This document shows positions 29,686 through 40,225 of a stretch of DNA of 64,000 nt, in pieces. The translations under genes were made by a program, and so were the position numbers. Positions within the stretch are counted from its first letter, which is position 1; every line of letters starts with the position of its first letter. The notes under the pieces are model-generated. The model was not told the origin of the DNA. It worked only from the letters and a program-made list of their open reading frames with translations, and made no database searches. Source of the DNA: an uncultured cyanobacterium (lineage in GTDB: Bacteria > Cyanobacteriota > Cyanobacteriia > PCC-6307 > Cyanobiaceae); contig CAIRWM010000067.1 of NCBI GenBank assembly GCA_903882285.1, positions 1 through 64,000 of the forward strand, written 5' to 3'.

Positions 29686-31188
29686 ATGGCACGCCAACAG
29701 GGCTGGCTCGCCTTCATCCTCGCCTTGGCCATCGCGGCCGGTGCCCTTCTGGTCAGCTTCGGTCTGCAGCTCGGCCTCGATCTCCGTGGCGGCAGCCAGC
29801 TCACGCTGCAGGTGATGCCAGCCGGGGCGATCCGCAAGGTGGGACCCGAGCAGCTGGAGGCCGTTAAGGACGTGCTGGAGCGCCGCATCAACGGCCTCGG
29901 CGTGGCCGAGTCGACACTGCAGACCGTCGGCGACGACCAGCTGGTGCTGCAGCTCCCCGGCGAACAGGACCCCAGCCGGGCCGCCAAGGTGTTGGGCAGC
30001 ACCGCCCTGCTGGAGTTCAAGGCGTCGCGGCCAGGCACCGAGAAGGAGTTGCAGGGCCTGCTGGCGCTCAAGCGCCAGGCTGAATCGGTACTGGCATCGC
30101 GCCAGCCCCTCAGTGCCGAGGCGGCCGCCAGCGGCGCCCCGGCCCCGCCCAAACCCAGCTTTGATCCGGAAGATCTGGCCAAGTCCTTGCGGTCGCTCGC
30201 CGTCAATCTGCCGGCCGGCAGCAGCGAGACCGACCAGTTACAAGCCCTGCTGGCGGAAGCCAATCGCCGCGTCATCCCCCTCTACGGGCCCACGGCCCTC
30301 ACCGGCAAGGACCTAGTGACGGCCGGTCGGCAGCAGCAGCCAACGGGCACCTCCTGGGATGTCACGCTCAACTTCAACCGTGAAGGAGGCGAGAAATTCG
30401 CTGCCCTCACGCAATCGATCGCCGGCACCGAGCGGCTGCTGGGGATCGTGCTCGATGGCCGTTCCATCAGTGAGGCCAGTGTCGGGCCGCAGTTCAAGGC
30501 GGCGGGGATCAGCGGCGGGGCCGCTAGCATCACTGGGAACTTTACGGCCGAGGAGGCCCGCGACCTTGAGGTCCAGCTGCGCGGCGGCTCCCTGCCCCTG
30601 CCGGTGAAGATCGTTGAGGTGCGCACGATCGGTCCCTCTCTCGGCGCTGAGAACATCCGCACCAGCCTGCTGGCCGGTCTCTCCGGCCTGGGCCTGGTGG
30701 GGGTGTTCATGGTGATCACCTATCGGCTGCCGGGCCTGGTGTCGGTGCTGGCACTCAGCCTCTATGCGCTGTTCAATCTGGCGATCTACGCCCTGATTCC
30801 GGTCACCCTCACCCTTCCCGGCATCGCCGGCTTCATTCTCTCGGTGGGCATGGCCGTCGATGCCAACGTACTGATCTTCGAGCGGGTCAAGGAGGAACTG
30901 CGCCGCGGCAATACGTTGATCCGCTCGATCGATACCGGCTTCTCTTTGGCCTTCTCTTCAATCCTCGACGGCCACGTCACCGGCCTGATCAGCTGTGCGG
31001 CCCTGTTTTTCCTCGGCACCGGTCTGGTGAAGGGATTCGCGGTCACGCTGGCGATCGGCCTGCTGCTGAGCCTGTTCACGGCTCTCACCTGCACCCGCAC
31101 CCTGCTGCGGTTGCTGATGAGCTACCCAGGCCTGCGCCGCCCCACCTACTTCCTGCCCGCCAAGCACCTTCCCTCGGTCTCGGTCTGA
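29686..31188 (+). CDS. secD: protein translocase subunit SecD
   Basis: GLDLRGGSQLTLQV, GMAVDANVLIFERVKEEL. Confidence 0.93.
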   Translation: MARQQGWLAFILALAIAAGALLVSFGLQLGLDLRGGSQLTLQVMPAGAIRKVGPEQLEAVKDVLERRINGLGVAESTLQTVGDDQLVLQLPGEQDPSRAAKVLGSTALLEFKASRPGTEKELQGLLALKRQAESVLASRQPLSAEAAASGAPAPPKPSFDPEDLAKSLRSLAVNLPAGSSETDQLQALLAEANRRVIPLYGPTALTGKDLVTAGRQQQPTGTSWDVTLNFNREGGEKFAALTQSIAGTERLLGIVLDGRSISEASVGPQFKAAGISGGAASITGNFTAEEARDLEVQLRGGSLPLPVKIVEVRTIGPSLGAENIRTSLLAGLSGLGLVGVFMVITYRLPGLVSVLALSLYALFNLAIYALIPVTLTLPGIAGFILSVGMAVDANVLIFERVKEELRRGNTLIRSIDTGFSLAFSSILDGHVTGLISCAALFFLGTGLVKGFAVTLAIGLLLSLFTALTCTRTLLRLLMSYPGLRRPTYFLPAKHLPSVSV

Positions 31189-31202
31189 GCCTCTTCCCTT
31201 TC

Positions 31203-32195
31203 GTGATCGCCTCCTCTCACCCCTCCCTGTCGAGCTCTGGCACCGTTCCGCCGGTGCGGTTCTTCCGCATCAACCGGTACCGCCGATTGGCCTGGATCGG
31301 CTCGGGGATCGCCTGTAGTCTAAGTCTGCTCGGTCTGTTGCTCTGCTGGCTGAATCCGGCAATAGCCTCTCCGCTGAAACCAGGCCTCGACTTCACCGGC
31401 GGCACCCAGATCCAGGTGGAGCGCCAGTGCTGGGACAGCTGCAGCTCGATCACCGTGCCCCAGGTGCAACAGACCCTGGGCGCTATGACCCTGCCCGCCG
31501 AGGGCAGCGAGCCGGCCCCGAACCTCGGCATTGCCTCGGTGCAGCTGCTGGATGGCGGCCGCTCGCTGCTGATGCGCCTGCCAGCCCTCAGCGCCGAACA
31601 GGGCACGACCCTGCTGAATCAGCTCAGCCCGGTCACCGGCCCCCTGCAGACAAGCGGAACGGAGATCAACACGATCGGCCCCACGCTGGGATCGCAACTG
31701 CTTCGGGCCAGCGTCGTTTCGCTGCTGGTGAGTTTCGCGGCGATCGCTGCCTACATCACCTTCATGTACAACGGTGTCTTCGCCTTCCTGGCCCTGGTGT
31801 GCCTGGCCCACGACGTACTGATCACCTGCGGAGTGTTCGCCTGGCTCGGGCTGCTGAAGGGCATCGAGGTCGACTCCCTGTTCGCCGTTTCGCTGATCAC
31901 GGTGGCGGGCTATTCGGTCACCGACACCGTGGTGATCTACGACCGCATCCGTGAGCAGAAGAAGCAGTTGGCCAACCTCAGTCTCACCGATCAGGTGGAT
32001 GTGGCCGTGGACGCCACCCTTACCCGCTCGCTCTACACCTCCCTGACGACCCTGCTGCCACTGGTGGGATTGTTGCTGTTCGGCGGCAGCAGCCTGTTCT
32101 GGTTCGCCTTCGCCCTGATCATCGGCATCGCTGTGGGTAGCTGGTCGAGCATTGGTCTGGCGCCGACCCTGCTGCCGGTGCTCTCGCGGCGATGA
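31203..32195 (+). CDS. secF: protein translocase subunit SecF
   Basis: GLDFTGGTQIQV, AGYSVTDTVVIYDRIRE. Confidence 0.92.
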   Translation: MIASSHPSLSSSGTVPPVRFFRINRYRRLAWIGSGIACSLSLLGLLLCWLNPAIASPLKPGLDFTGGTQIQVERQCWDSCSSITVPQVQQTLGAMTLPAEGSEPAPNLGIASVQLLDGGRSLLMRLPALSAEQGTTLLNQLSPVTGPLQTSGTEINTIGPTLGSQLLRASVVSLLVSFAAIAAYITFMYNGVFAFLALVCLAHDVLITCGVFAWLGLLKGIEVDSLFAVSLITVAGYSVTDTVVIYDRIREQKKQLANLSLTDQVDVAVDATLTRSLYTSLTTLLPLVGLLLFGGSSLFWFAFALIIGIAVGSWSSIGLAPTLLPVLSRR

Positions 32196-32437
32196 GCAAC
32201 GTGCTGGAGCACCGCCCGCAACGACCCCTGTCCCTCGTGCCCCTGCTGCTGTTGCTGCTGGCCCTGGCTGATCTGCGCACCGAGCTGCAGCTTCTGATCG
32301 ATCACCCCACTGTCACAGAGTTGATGCATGCCGTGCTGGCCCATCCCTTGGCGATCGTGGTGCTGATCGTCCAGCCCTCGCTCTGGCGTCATTACCGGCG
32401 TGAGCCCGGAAAGGGCGGCTCCACGCTGCCGGGCTGA
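32192..32437 (+). CDS. small membrane protein coupled to secF
   Basis: ATGA overlap with secF; hydrophobic segments. Confidence 0.55.
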   Translation: MSNVLEHRPQRPLSLVPLLLLLLALADLRTELQLLIDHPTVTELMHAVLAHPLAIVVLIVQPSLWRHYRREPGKGGSTLPG

Positions 32438-32488
32438 CCTCCAACTGCTTGAGCTGTTGGGGGCAGCTGTTTGCGTCAACCGTTCGCG

Positions 32489-33499
32489 TCAGCCGTTGCC
32501 ATCCCAGCGGTCCATTATGTCGCGCACCAGTACCTCCTCGCAAAGTACCTGCAGCACCACCACCAACGGCAGCGCCAGCAGCAGGCCCGGCAGACCGAGC
32601 AGGGCGCCAAGGCTGAGCTGCGCCATGAGCGCAACGGTGGGCAGCAGGTTCACGGTGCGGTTGAGCAGCAGGGGCGTCAGCAGGAAGGCCTCGCCGTTCT
32701 GAAGCACCAAGCGCATCACCAGCACCTGCAGCATCTTGGCGGGGGACACCAGCAGGGCCACCGAAAGTGGCAGCAGGGTGGCCACGGTCGGTCCGATGGT
32801 AGGTACAAAGGTGAGCAGGCCGCAGACCAGGGCGCTGAGCAGGGCCAGCGGCACGCGGAGCAGGGCGAGGCTGGCCCAGGTGGTGAGGAAGACCACCACG
32901 GCCGAGAGGGTCATGCCGGCCAGCCAGCCGCCCAGGGCCTCGCGGCCCTCGCTCAGCAGAGTGCGCACGCGCGGCCGGTAGAAGGCTGGGGTGGCCGCCA
33001 CAAGCAGGCGCTGATGGCTGCGCGGATCGAGCGCCATCAGGATGGCCAGCAGGGCCATGAGCAGCAGCTGGATCGTGCTGTTGGCGGCCCCGCCGGCCAC
33101 CCCCAGCAACTGGCTCCCCAGGGGCTGCAGCTTCTCCCAGCCGGCTCCGTTCAGCAGACCGCGCTCCAGATCCTGGAGTCCTGGCACCTGGGCGGCGAGC
33201 TCGGCCAGCCGCTTGAGCATGCGGGGGAACAGGTCGATCAGCTGTTGCGTCTGCTGGATCACCTCCGGCAGCAGCAGGCCGCTCAACCCCCAGGCGATCA
33301 GCAGCAGGGCTAGCAGCACGGCGGCCAGGGCGGCGGGCCGGCTAAGCGGCAGCAGGCGGCGCAGCAGCGTGATCGGTACGTCGAGGGCCACGGCCAGCAC
33401 CACGGCGCCGAACAGCACCAGCAGCACCCAGCGCAGTTCCCAGACCAGCAACGCCAAGATCACCAGAGCCAGGGCTCCCAGCAGGGTGCGGGCCTTCAT
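32489..33499 (-). CDS. AI-2E-family (PerM-like) membrane protein, copy 1
   Basis: Multi-TM pattern; LTFVPTIGPTVATLLPLSVALL. Confidence 0.8.
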   Translation of the reverse strand: MKARTLLGALALVILALLVWELRWVLLVLFGAVVLAVALDVPITLLRRLLPLSRPAALAAVLLALLLIAWGLSGLLLPEVIQQTQQLIDLFPRMLKRLAELAAQVPGLQDLERGLLNGAGWEKLQPLGSQLLGVAGGAANSTIQLLLMALLAILMALDPRSHQRLLVAATPAFYRPRVRTLLSEGREALGGWLAGMTLSAVVVFLTTWASLALLRVPLALLSALVCGLLTFVPTIGPTVATLLPLSVALLVSPAKMLQVLVMRLVLQNGEAFLLTPLLLNRTVNLLPTVALMAQLSLGALLGLPGLLLALPLVVVLQVLCEEVLVRDIMDRWDGNG

Positions 33500-34620
33500 G
33501 GCGCCAGGCGCGGCCGCCTCCAGCCGTCGAGGACGTCGTGGATCAGTACCTCACGCGCGATCACCTGCAAGCAGACAGCCAGGGGCAGGGCCAGCAGCAG
33601 GCCGAGGGGACCGAAGAGCACGGTGAACAGCAGCTGGGCGATCAGGGTGAGCCCCGGCAGCAGCCGCAGCTGGTGGTGCATCACCGAAGGGGTGATCACA
33701 TAGCTCTCGAGGTTCTGGATCAGGACATAGAGCAGGAGCACCGCCAGGGATTTCCAGGGGGTCTCCAGCAGAGCCACCGACATCGGGAAGATTGTGCTTA
33801 GCGTTGGTCCCACATTGGGGATGACGTTGAGCAGGCCAGCCAGCACGGCGTTGGCGGCAACCTGGTTGACGCCGAGCAGGGAGAGCCCCACGGCCGCCAG
33901 CAGGCCGACGCAGAGAGAACTGATCAACACGCCCACCATCCAAGCGCTCAGGGCCTCCCCGCACTGGAGCAGCACGGCGCGGAAGCGGCGGCGGTAAAAG
34001 GAGGGCACCAGCAGCAGCACTTCCCGGTAGGCCTGCGGCTGGGCGGCCACCATCACGGCCACCACCACCACGAAGAGGGTCTGGAGCAGGGCGGTGCCGA
34101 GATTGCCAGCAAAGCCGAGAAGACGCAGGGCGCCGCCACCGAGACCGCTGGCCAGGGCACCGCCGCCGTCACCACCCATCCCCTGCAGCCCCTGGCGCAA
34201 CCAGGCGAGGCCGGCTTCCGTGCCGCCGGCCGCACCACTACCCGTAGCGCTCCCGCCGGCATTGCCCGCGGCACTGCCGTAGAGCATCGTCGAGGCCGAG
34301 TCCAGCAACCCCTGCAGTAGCCGCAACAGCAGGGCGGCTGCTTGGGGCACCTTGTGCAACAACTGCCCGAACTGGTCGGCGAAGGGCGGGATGATCGCCG
34401 TGGTCACCACGGCACCGATCAGCAGAACGCTGAACAGGCTCAAAACCAGGGCCGGCAGGCGCTGGATGCCGAGGCGGGTGCGCACACTGCCCACCAGGGT
34501 GCACAGGGCCATGGCCAGCACGATCGCCGCGAAGATCAACACCACGGTGTGGCGCAGGCTCCAGAGGAGCACCAGCACCGCCACCAAGGCAATCAGTCCC
34601 AGCCACTGACCGAATTTCAA
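33496..34620 (-). CDS. AI-2E-family (PerM-like) membrane protein, copy 2
   Basis: Paralogue of the adjacent gene; [25 protein letters not shown]. Confidence 0.8.
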   Translation of the reverse strand: MKFGQWLGLIALVAVLVLLWSLRHTVVLIFAAIVLAMALCTLVGSVRTRLGIQRLPALVLSLFSVLLIGAVVTTAIIPPFADQFGQLLHKVPQAAALLLRLLQGLLDSASTMLYGSAAGNAGGSATGSGAAGGTEAGLAWLRQGLQGMGGDGGGALASGLGGGALRLLGFAGNLGTALLQTLFVVVVAVMVAAQPQAYREVLLLVPSFYRRRFRAVLLQCGEALSAWMVGVLISSLCVGLLAAVGLSLLGVNQVAANAVLAGLLNVIPNVGPTLSTIFPMSVALLETPWKSLAVLLLYVLIQNLESYVITPSVMHHQLRLLPGLTLIAQLLFTVLFGPLGLLLALPLAVCLQVIAREVLIHDVLDGWRRPRLAP

Positions 34621-35000
34621 GCGTCGTCCTGGGCGTCAGCGTCAGAGCTGGCGTCAGCCTCACCCTGGCCGGAGAAGCCCAGGTCGTGGCTATCGGCGTA
34701 GCGCTGGGCGAAGCGCATGAAGCGCTCGAAGTCGGCACTGCTCTTCCAGGTATAGGTGACCTCCAGGGCGCTGGCCTTGCCGTTGACGAAGCGGGCCTTG
34801 ACCTCGCGGGTCACCATCTCCCCTTCCTCGTCAACCATGAACATGCCGGTGATGTCCCCCATGGTTTCAGGGGCGAGCGCTACGGGTTCCTCAAAGACGA
34901 ACATCGCCTGGCCGGTGCGTCCATCGCGGGAGCGGGTGAGGCGGATGTCGGGCACGACCGGCTCGTCCACCCCGCGGAAGAACTGAATGGCGGCGGCCAT
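34617..35000 (-). CDS. psb28: photosystem II assembly factor Psb28
   Basis: [33 protein letters not shown]...[26 protein letters not shown]. Confidence 0.93.
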   Translation of the reverse strand: MAAAIQFFRGVDEPVVPDIRLTRSRDGRTGQAMFVFEEPVALAPETMGDITGMFMVDEEGEMVTREVKARFVNGKASALEVTYTWKSSADFERFMRFAQRYADSHDLGFSGQGEADASSDADAQDDA

Positions 35001-35149
35001 GGCAAACAGAGAAAGCATGATCCTAGGCAGCGCCGTGGAGATTGCCCTCCACCAGGACGCCGGGCACTGTCCATATGCTCGTCTCTGCCTGACATAGTGG
35101 GCCTCGGCCGAGGCCTCGGGCCCGAATTCCTTTCGGCCATTCGTTCTCC

Positions 35150-35896
35150 ATGCTCTCCGGTCCTCCGGTCACCAGCACCGCCCGCGCCGATCAGCTGCTC
35201 GAACGCTTCCTGGCCGGTTCGACCCGGCAGCGCCGCAGCCTGCTGCTCCAGCTTGAGCAGCGCTCCGCCGAGCTGCTGCCCCTGCTGGCCGATGCCCTTG
35301 GTGGCCTCGATGCCACCGGCGAGGACTGGGCCGGGGGCACCCTGGTGCAGCTGCTCCTGGCCCGGGGCGATGAGGCCGAGCGCCAGACCCTGCTCAGCCG
35401 CTACCCCGACGGCTGGCTTGCCGTGACCAGTGTCTGTGGCATCGACTATGCCCCGCTGCAGCGGCATCTGATGCTGCAGGAGTTCGAGGCGGCCGACCGG
35501 CTGACCAGCGCCCTGCTGCGCCAGCTGGGCGGCCCTGAGGCCGAGCGCCGCGGCTACGTGTACTACAGCGAGGTGCCGCCGATGCCGGGTCCCGACCTGG
35601 AGAGCCTGGATCGCCTCTGGCTGTGCTACTCCAGTGGTCGCTTCGGCTTCTCGGTCCAGGGCAGGCTGCTGCGGGCCTGCAACGGCCAATGGGAGCGCCT
35701 CTGGCCCCGCCTCGGCTGGAAGCAGGGGGGCACCTGGACCCGCTATCCCGGTTCCTTCACCTGGTCGTTGCAGGCCCCCGACGGGCACCTGCCGCTGGTG
35801 AATCAGCTGCGGGGGGTGCGCCTGATGGATGCGCTCCTCCGCCACCCCAGCCTGGCCGCCCGCATCGCCGCTGCGGCCGACAGACCTGCGGGCTAG
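35150..35896 (+). CDS. gun4: GUN4-domain tetrapyrrole biosynthesis regulator
   Basis: [19 protein letters not shown]...[33 protein letters not shown]. Confidence 0.88.
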   Translation: MLSGPPVTSTARADQLLERFLAGSTRQRRSLLLQLEQRSAELLPLLADALGGLDATGEDWAGGTLVQLLLARGDEAERQTLLSRYPDGWLAVTSVCGIDYAPLQRHLMLQEFEAADRLTSALLRQLGGPEAERRGYVYYSEVPPMPGPDLESLDRLWLCYSSGRFGFSVQGRLLRACNGQWERLWPRLGWKQGGTWTRYPGSFTWSLQAPDGHLPLVNQLRGVRLMDALLRHPSLAARIAAAADRPAG

Positions 35897-35940
35897 GGTC
35901 GAAGATACCTACGCCAGCGTTTGCAGGAACCCCCTCGCCA

Positions 35941-36333
35941 ATGGCATTGCGCTGGGCCGATTTCATCACCCCCTCCACCCTGCAGCTGGCACCTTTGCTG
36001 GAACTCCTGCTCGATCCGGTGGAGTGCCCGCAGCGCCAGGCCCAGCTGCAGCTCGGTCTGCAGGAGGCTTTGGTCAATGCGGTGCGCCACGGCAACGGCT
36101 GTGATCCGGCCAAATGCCTGCGGGTGCGGCGTATTGTCACGCCCCGATGGCTGGTGTGGCAGGTGCAGGACGAGGGGCCCGGCGTGCCTCCTGGGCCGGC
36201 TCGTCGCCAGTCCCTGCCCGAGCAGCGGGAAGCCTTCTCAGGGCGAGGGCTGTTTCTGATTCATCACTGCTTCGACGACGTCCGCTGGAGTCCCCGCGGC
36301 AATCGTCTGCAGCTGGCGGCGCGGCGGGTTTAG
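35941..36333 (+). CDS. RsbW-like anti-sigma regulatory ATPase domain protein
   Basis: LQEALVNAVRHGN N-box, VQDEGPGVPP G1-box, GRGLFLI G2-box. Confidence 0.82.
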   Translation: MALRWADFITPSTLQLAPLLELLLDPVECPQRQAQLQLGLQEALVNAVRHGNGCDPAKCLRVRRIVTPRWLVWQVQDEGPGVPPGPARRQSLPEQREAFSGRGLFLIHHCFDDVRWSPRGNRLQLAARRV

Positions 36334-36334
36334 C

Positions 36335-36682
36335 TCAACGGTGGTGCGACGGACAGCCAGGATCGCTTATGTCGGCTTTGAGCCAGGCCAGGGCGTGCTC
36401 CAGCAGGTCAATCGCCTGCTGGCGGGCAGGGGTCGGCAGCGGGGTGGCGGGCCGGTCGGCGGCGAGCAGCAGCACCAGGGCCGAAGCCAGCTGCTCGGCG
36501 GCCCGGCGGGGCCTCTGGGTCTTGAGGGCGTGCCAATCGCGATCCCCGATGGCAAGACACCGCTGCAGCTCCTGCGCCGCCTCCAGCCCACCCTCGGGCC
36601 AGGCGTGCCTGTGCGGAGCGCTACCGCTGCTGATCGGGGCCGGGGAGCTCACCACTGGACGAGGTCGCAGGTGTCCCCCCAT
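36335..36682 (-). CDS. conserved small hypothetical protein
   Basis: C-terminal AEQLASALVLLL...QQAIDLLEHALAWLKADI pattern; start uncertain. Confidence 0.5.
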   Translation of the reverse strand: MGGHLRPRPVVSSPAPISSGSAPHRHAWPEGGLEAAQELQRCLAIGDRDWHALKTQRPRRAAEQLASALVLLLAADRPATPLPTPARQQAIDLLEHALAWLKADISDPGCPSHHR

Positions 36683-36720
36683 CCTGGCGCCAGCGGACCC
36701 GCTGCGACATCTGTCTCCCC

Positions 36721-37044
36721 ATGACCCTGCCCCTGCCTTCGCAACGCTCCCAACGCAACCGGTCCCAACGCAACCGATCCCACCGCCGCCTGCCGCCGCT
36801 GCCGGGTCCCGGCCTGCTGCACCATCTGGCCGCCGTGATCGGTCTGGCGAGCCGGCGGAGTGCGGGGGAGGCACCGCTGGCGGCGCCGATGCGCCGCCGC
36901 CGTCAGAGGCTGGCGCTGGCACAGCGGCTGCTGGATCCCCTGCCCGCTGCCCTGCGCGCGCCCGGCAGCGATGGCGAACGCTTCTGGCAGGCTTTGCGCT
37001 GGGGCGGGATCGGCATGCTCATCGCCTGGTGGCTGGGGCGCTGA
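36721..37044 (+). CDS. basic hypothetical protein, C-terminal hydrophobic segment
   Basis: 107-aa ORF; contains 15-bp tandem repeat. Confidence 0.45.
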   Translation: MTLPLPSQRSQRNRSQRNRSHRRLPPLPGPGLLHHLAAVIGLASRRSAGEAPLAAPMRRRRQRLALAQRLLDPLPAALRAPGSDGERFWQALRWGGIGMLIAWWLGR

Positions 37045-37068
37045 GCTGGGCCCCGCAGGGCCTGGCGA

Positions 37069-38127
37069 TCAGCGCGGCTTGCGGGCGGACCAGATGCGCG
37101 TCATGAAATGGGATTCGGCGGTCACGGCCTCGAATCCGGCCGTCTGCAGGCGCTCGTCGATCCGATCACCGATGTAGTCGCGGTAGTAGGGCTCATGGAA
37201 GACGCGGCGGAAGTTCTCCATCGCCACCCGGAATTCCGGGGAGTCTTCCAGCTGGACGGAGTCGGCCAGCAGCAGCACCCCGCCGGGTTCTAGAAGCCTG
37301 AAGGCCTCATCGATCATGTGCTGGCGTGCCTGGGCCGGCAGCTCATGCAGTAGGAAGACACAGCTGATCGCCTGGAAGCAGCCATCGGCAAAGGGCATGG
37401 CCTCGGCGTTGCCCTGCACCAACTGGGGCAGTTCCCCGGGGAGCTGGCTCAACCAGCGATTAGCCTGACGCAAGTAGGCGCGCGAGAGGTCGAGGCCCAC
37501 CAGCTGGGCCTGGGGCAGCGCTCCACGCAGTTGGCGCAGGGTGCGGCCGGTGCCGGTGGCCACATCCAGAACGCGGATGGCGCTGGCTGGTCGTTCGGCG
37601 AAGGTCTGCAGGGCCTGGCGCAAAGGCTTGATGATGCGGCGACGCATCGGGTCTGCAGTGCCGTTGAAAAGGATCTCCACCTGGAGGTCGTAGAGAGAGG
37701 CGGAGTGGTCGCTGAGGTAGCCGTCGGTCTGGTGGTGGAAGTTCTGCAGGTAGTAGTCGGGGTAGGCATCCGGGCTCACATCCCTAGGCAGATCGCGCAC
37801 GTTGCGCTCCCGCCGCCGGTTCCAGGTGGCGGGCATGTCAAGCCACACCAGCGGATAGCGTGCTGCCCAGTCGAGCCAGGGGGCATCAAAGAGCAGGGCC
37901 GTGGGATAGAGGTCCGCCTCGGCCTCCTGCCAGTCCAGCTCGATCAAGCGATCCATGGAGCGGCGTAGTTCCGCCAGCATCTGCGGTGGAACGGGTTCTG
38001 TCCTGGGGCTGCCGTCGGGGGCCAAGAGCGTCATCAGCCGGGTGCTGATTTCCTTGTGCGCGAGGCCCATCAACCCCTTACCCTGCTGGAGGGTCTGGTA
38101 CGCGAGCTTGGTGAGGGTCTCGGCCAC
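37069..38127 (-). CDS. class I SAM-dependent methyltransferase
   Basis: VLDVATGTGRTLRQL motif I; LLEPGGVLLLADSVQLEDSP. Confidence 0.85.
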   Translation of the reverse strand: MAETLTKLAYQTLQQGKGLMGLAHKEISTRLMTLLAPDGSPRTEPVPPQMLAELRRSMDRLIELDWQEAEADLYPTALLFDAPWLDWAARYPLVWLDMPATWNRRRERNVRDLPRDVSPDAYPDYYLQNFHHQTDGYLSDHSASLYDLQVEILFNGTADPMRRRIIKPLRQALQTFAERPASAIRVLDVATGTGRTLRQLRGALPQAQLVGLDLSRAYLRQANRWLSQLPGELPQLVQGNAEAMPFADGCFQAISCVFLLHELPAQARQHMIDEAFRLLEPGGVLLLADSVQLEDSPEFRVAMENFRRVFHEPYYRDYIGDRIDERLQTAGFEAVTAESHFMTRIWSARKPR

Positions 38128-38201
38128 GGGGAAGGAAAGGGATGGCGGTAGGGATTGGCCTATTTCAGCAGGTGCGGAGCCAAAGCGAGTGTCGACGGTC
38201 T

Positions 38202-38225
38202 AGATCGGGCCGTTGGGCCCGATCT
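38202..38225. repeat. perfect inverted repeat, 10-bp arms and GTTG loop
   Basis: agatcgggcc-gttg-ggcccgatct. Confidence 0.9.
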
Positions 38226-38714
38226 GGAGGAGGTCCGCCACGCACTAACAAACCTTGGTTTGGGGTCAGCTGCTGTTGCTGTATCTGTTGGAGGTGGCGA
38301 GGCTGATCAATTCGCCTTGGAAGCACGGTAGATAAGCCAGGCTTGCCGGGTTGTCATAGGGGAAGGAACTCTTGAAGCTGCTGGTGCTGGGATTGGCAAG
38401 GATGTCATTCCGATCCAGGAAGATCGAAACTAAAGGCAACATGCCAGGCTCGCAGTTGCGGGAATCCGGAAGCCCACTGGCTCGAGGATATGTTCTGCGG
38501 AGCACCGGAATGGTGTTCCCTGCCCCGGAAGAAGGGGTCAACGGTGATGTTTAAGAATCACGTTCCAGGGGCTAGGCCTGCAGCGGCACCGACACAAGAG
38601 TGATTAGCGCAGAGGGCTCCGTCTAGGGCAGACACCACACGAAGAGTAATCGTTGAAGGGAATCGGACTGGCGCATCATGGCAGACAACCGCCGATCCCC
38701 ATCGAAGGTGTTGA

Positions 38715-40133
38715 TCAGGCGTCGTAGTACATCACGAACTCGTGAGGGTGGGGCCGCTGGCGGAGCTGCTGCACCTCCTCGTACTTCATGGCGATCCAGT
38801 TGCTGATAAAGTCCTCAGTGAAGACACCACCGGCCAACAGATAATCCTTGTCTGCATCGAGGGCTTCCAGGGCACCATTGAGTGAGGCCGGAACCGTGGA
38901 GATCTTCGCGAGATCATCGGCTGAGAGTTCGAAGAGATCCAGATCGGTACCGTTGCCGGGATCGATCTGGTTACGGATGCCATCGATGCCAGCCATCAGC
39001 ATCGCCGCAAAGCTGACGTAGGGGTTGGCGAGGGCATCGCCGGAGCGAAACTCGAGTCGCTTGGCCTTGGGGTTGGGGCCGGTGAGCGGGATGCGCACGG
39101 CGGCGGAACGGTTACCCTGGGAGTACACAAGGTTCACTGGGGCTTCGAAGCCCGGCACAAGACGCTTGTAGCTGTTTGTTGTGGGATTGGTGAAGGCCAG
39201 GAAGCTGGGGGCATGCCTCAGCAGACCGCCGATGTACCAGCGAGCGGTCTGGGAGAGATTGGCATAAGTGCCCTCGCCGAAGAACAGGGGATGGCCATCT
39301 TTCCAGAGGCTTTGGTGCACGTGCATGCCGCTGCCGTTATCGGCGAACACCGGCTTGGGCATGAAGGTGGCTGTTTTGCCATATTTGCGTGCGACGTTGC
39401 GCACGACATACTTGTAGATCATAACATTGTCCGCCGAACTTATCAGCTCGGCGAACTTGATGCCTAGTTCATGCTGGGCGGTGGCTACTTCGTGGTGCTG
39501 CTTCTCGATCGGCACGCCAAGAGCTCCCATGGTCAGCAACATCTCGCTTCGGATGTCTTGCAGGGTGTCGTTGGGTGCGACTGGGAAATAACCCTCCTTC
39601 AGATTAATTTTGTAGGCCAGGTTGCCGCCCTCCTCAAGGCGGGCGTTGTTCCAGGGAGCCTCTATCGAATCGACGCTGTAGAAGCTGGAGCCGTTGGTGC
39701 TGTTGTAGCGGACGTCATCGAAGATGAAAAACTCCGGTTCCGGGCCGAAGTAGGCAGTGTCCGCGAGACCGGTGGAGCCCAGATACTGGAGGGCCTTCTG
39801 GGCCAGGGAGCGGGGACAGCGAGCGTAGGGTTCACCGCTGCGGGGTTCCTGGATCGAGCAAATCAGGCTCAGGGTCTTGTGGCTGTAAAAGGGGTCGATC
39901 CAGGCGGTGTTGGGGTCGGGCACCATGGCCATGTCCGACTCATTGATCGCCTTCCAACCTCGGATTGAGGAGCCGTCGAAGGCGACACCATCGCAGAAGG
40001 CCGCCTCATCGATCAGGTCGCTACAGACCGTGAGGTGCTGCCATTTGCCATGCAGATCGACGAATTTCAGATCGATCAGTTCGATGCCTTCGTCCTTGAT
40101 CTGACGCAAAACATCCTGGGCGGATTTTGCCAT
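38715..40133 (-). CDS. glnA: type I glutamine synthetase
   Basis: [41 protein letters not shown], adenylylation-loop region; 473-codon ORF from MAKSAQDV. Confidence 0.95.
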   Translation of the reverse strand: MAKSAQDVLRQIKDEGIELIDLKFVDLHGKWQHLTVCSDLIDEAAFCDGVAFDGSSIRGWKAINESDMAMVPDPNTAWIDPFYSHKTLSLICSIQEPRSGEPYARCPRSLAQKALQYLGSTGLADTAYFGPEPEFFIFDDVRYNSTNGSSFYSVDSIEAPWNNARLEEGGNLAYKINLKEGYFPVAPNDTLQDIRSEMLLTMGALGVPIEKQHHEVATAQHELGIKFAELISSADNVMIYKYVVRNVARKYGKTATFMPKPVFADNGSGMHVHQSLWKDGHPLFFGEGTYANLSQTARWYIGGLLRHAPSFLAFTNPTTNSYKRLVPGFEAPVNLVYSQGNRSAAVRIPLTGPNPKAKRLEFRSGDALANPYVSFAAMLMAGIDGIRNQIDPGNGTDLDLFELSADDLAKISTVPASLNGALEALDADKDYLLAGGVFTEDFISNWIAMKYEEVQQLRQRPHPHEFVMYYDA

Positions 40134-40211
40134 GGCAGGGATGGGGCGGGTACTTGAACGGGGACTTTGACGGAACCGGTGGCCAGGCCCAGAAGCTCGG
40201 CTGGCGGGAAG

Positions 40212-40225
40212 GTACGCACTGATAC
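40212..40225. promoter_or_regulatory. putative NtcA-binding site GTA-N8-TAC upstream of glnA
   Basis: gtacgcactgatac, 78 bp upstream of the glnA ATG. Confidence 0.65.

Noticed and set aside
38266-38541. 91-aa ORF as a confident gene
   Set aside because: TTG start, no recognised motif, no clear context; mentioned only as part of the low-coding interval.
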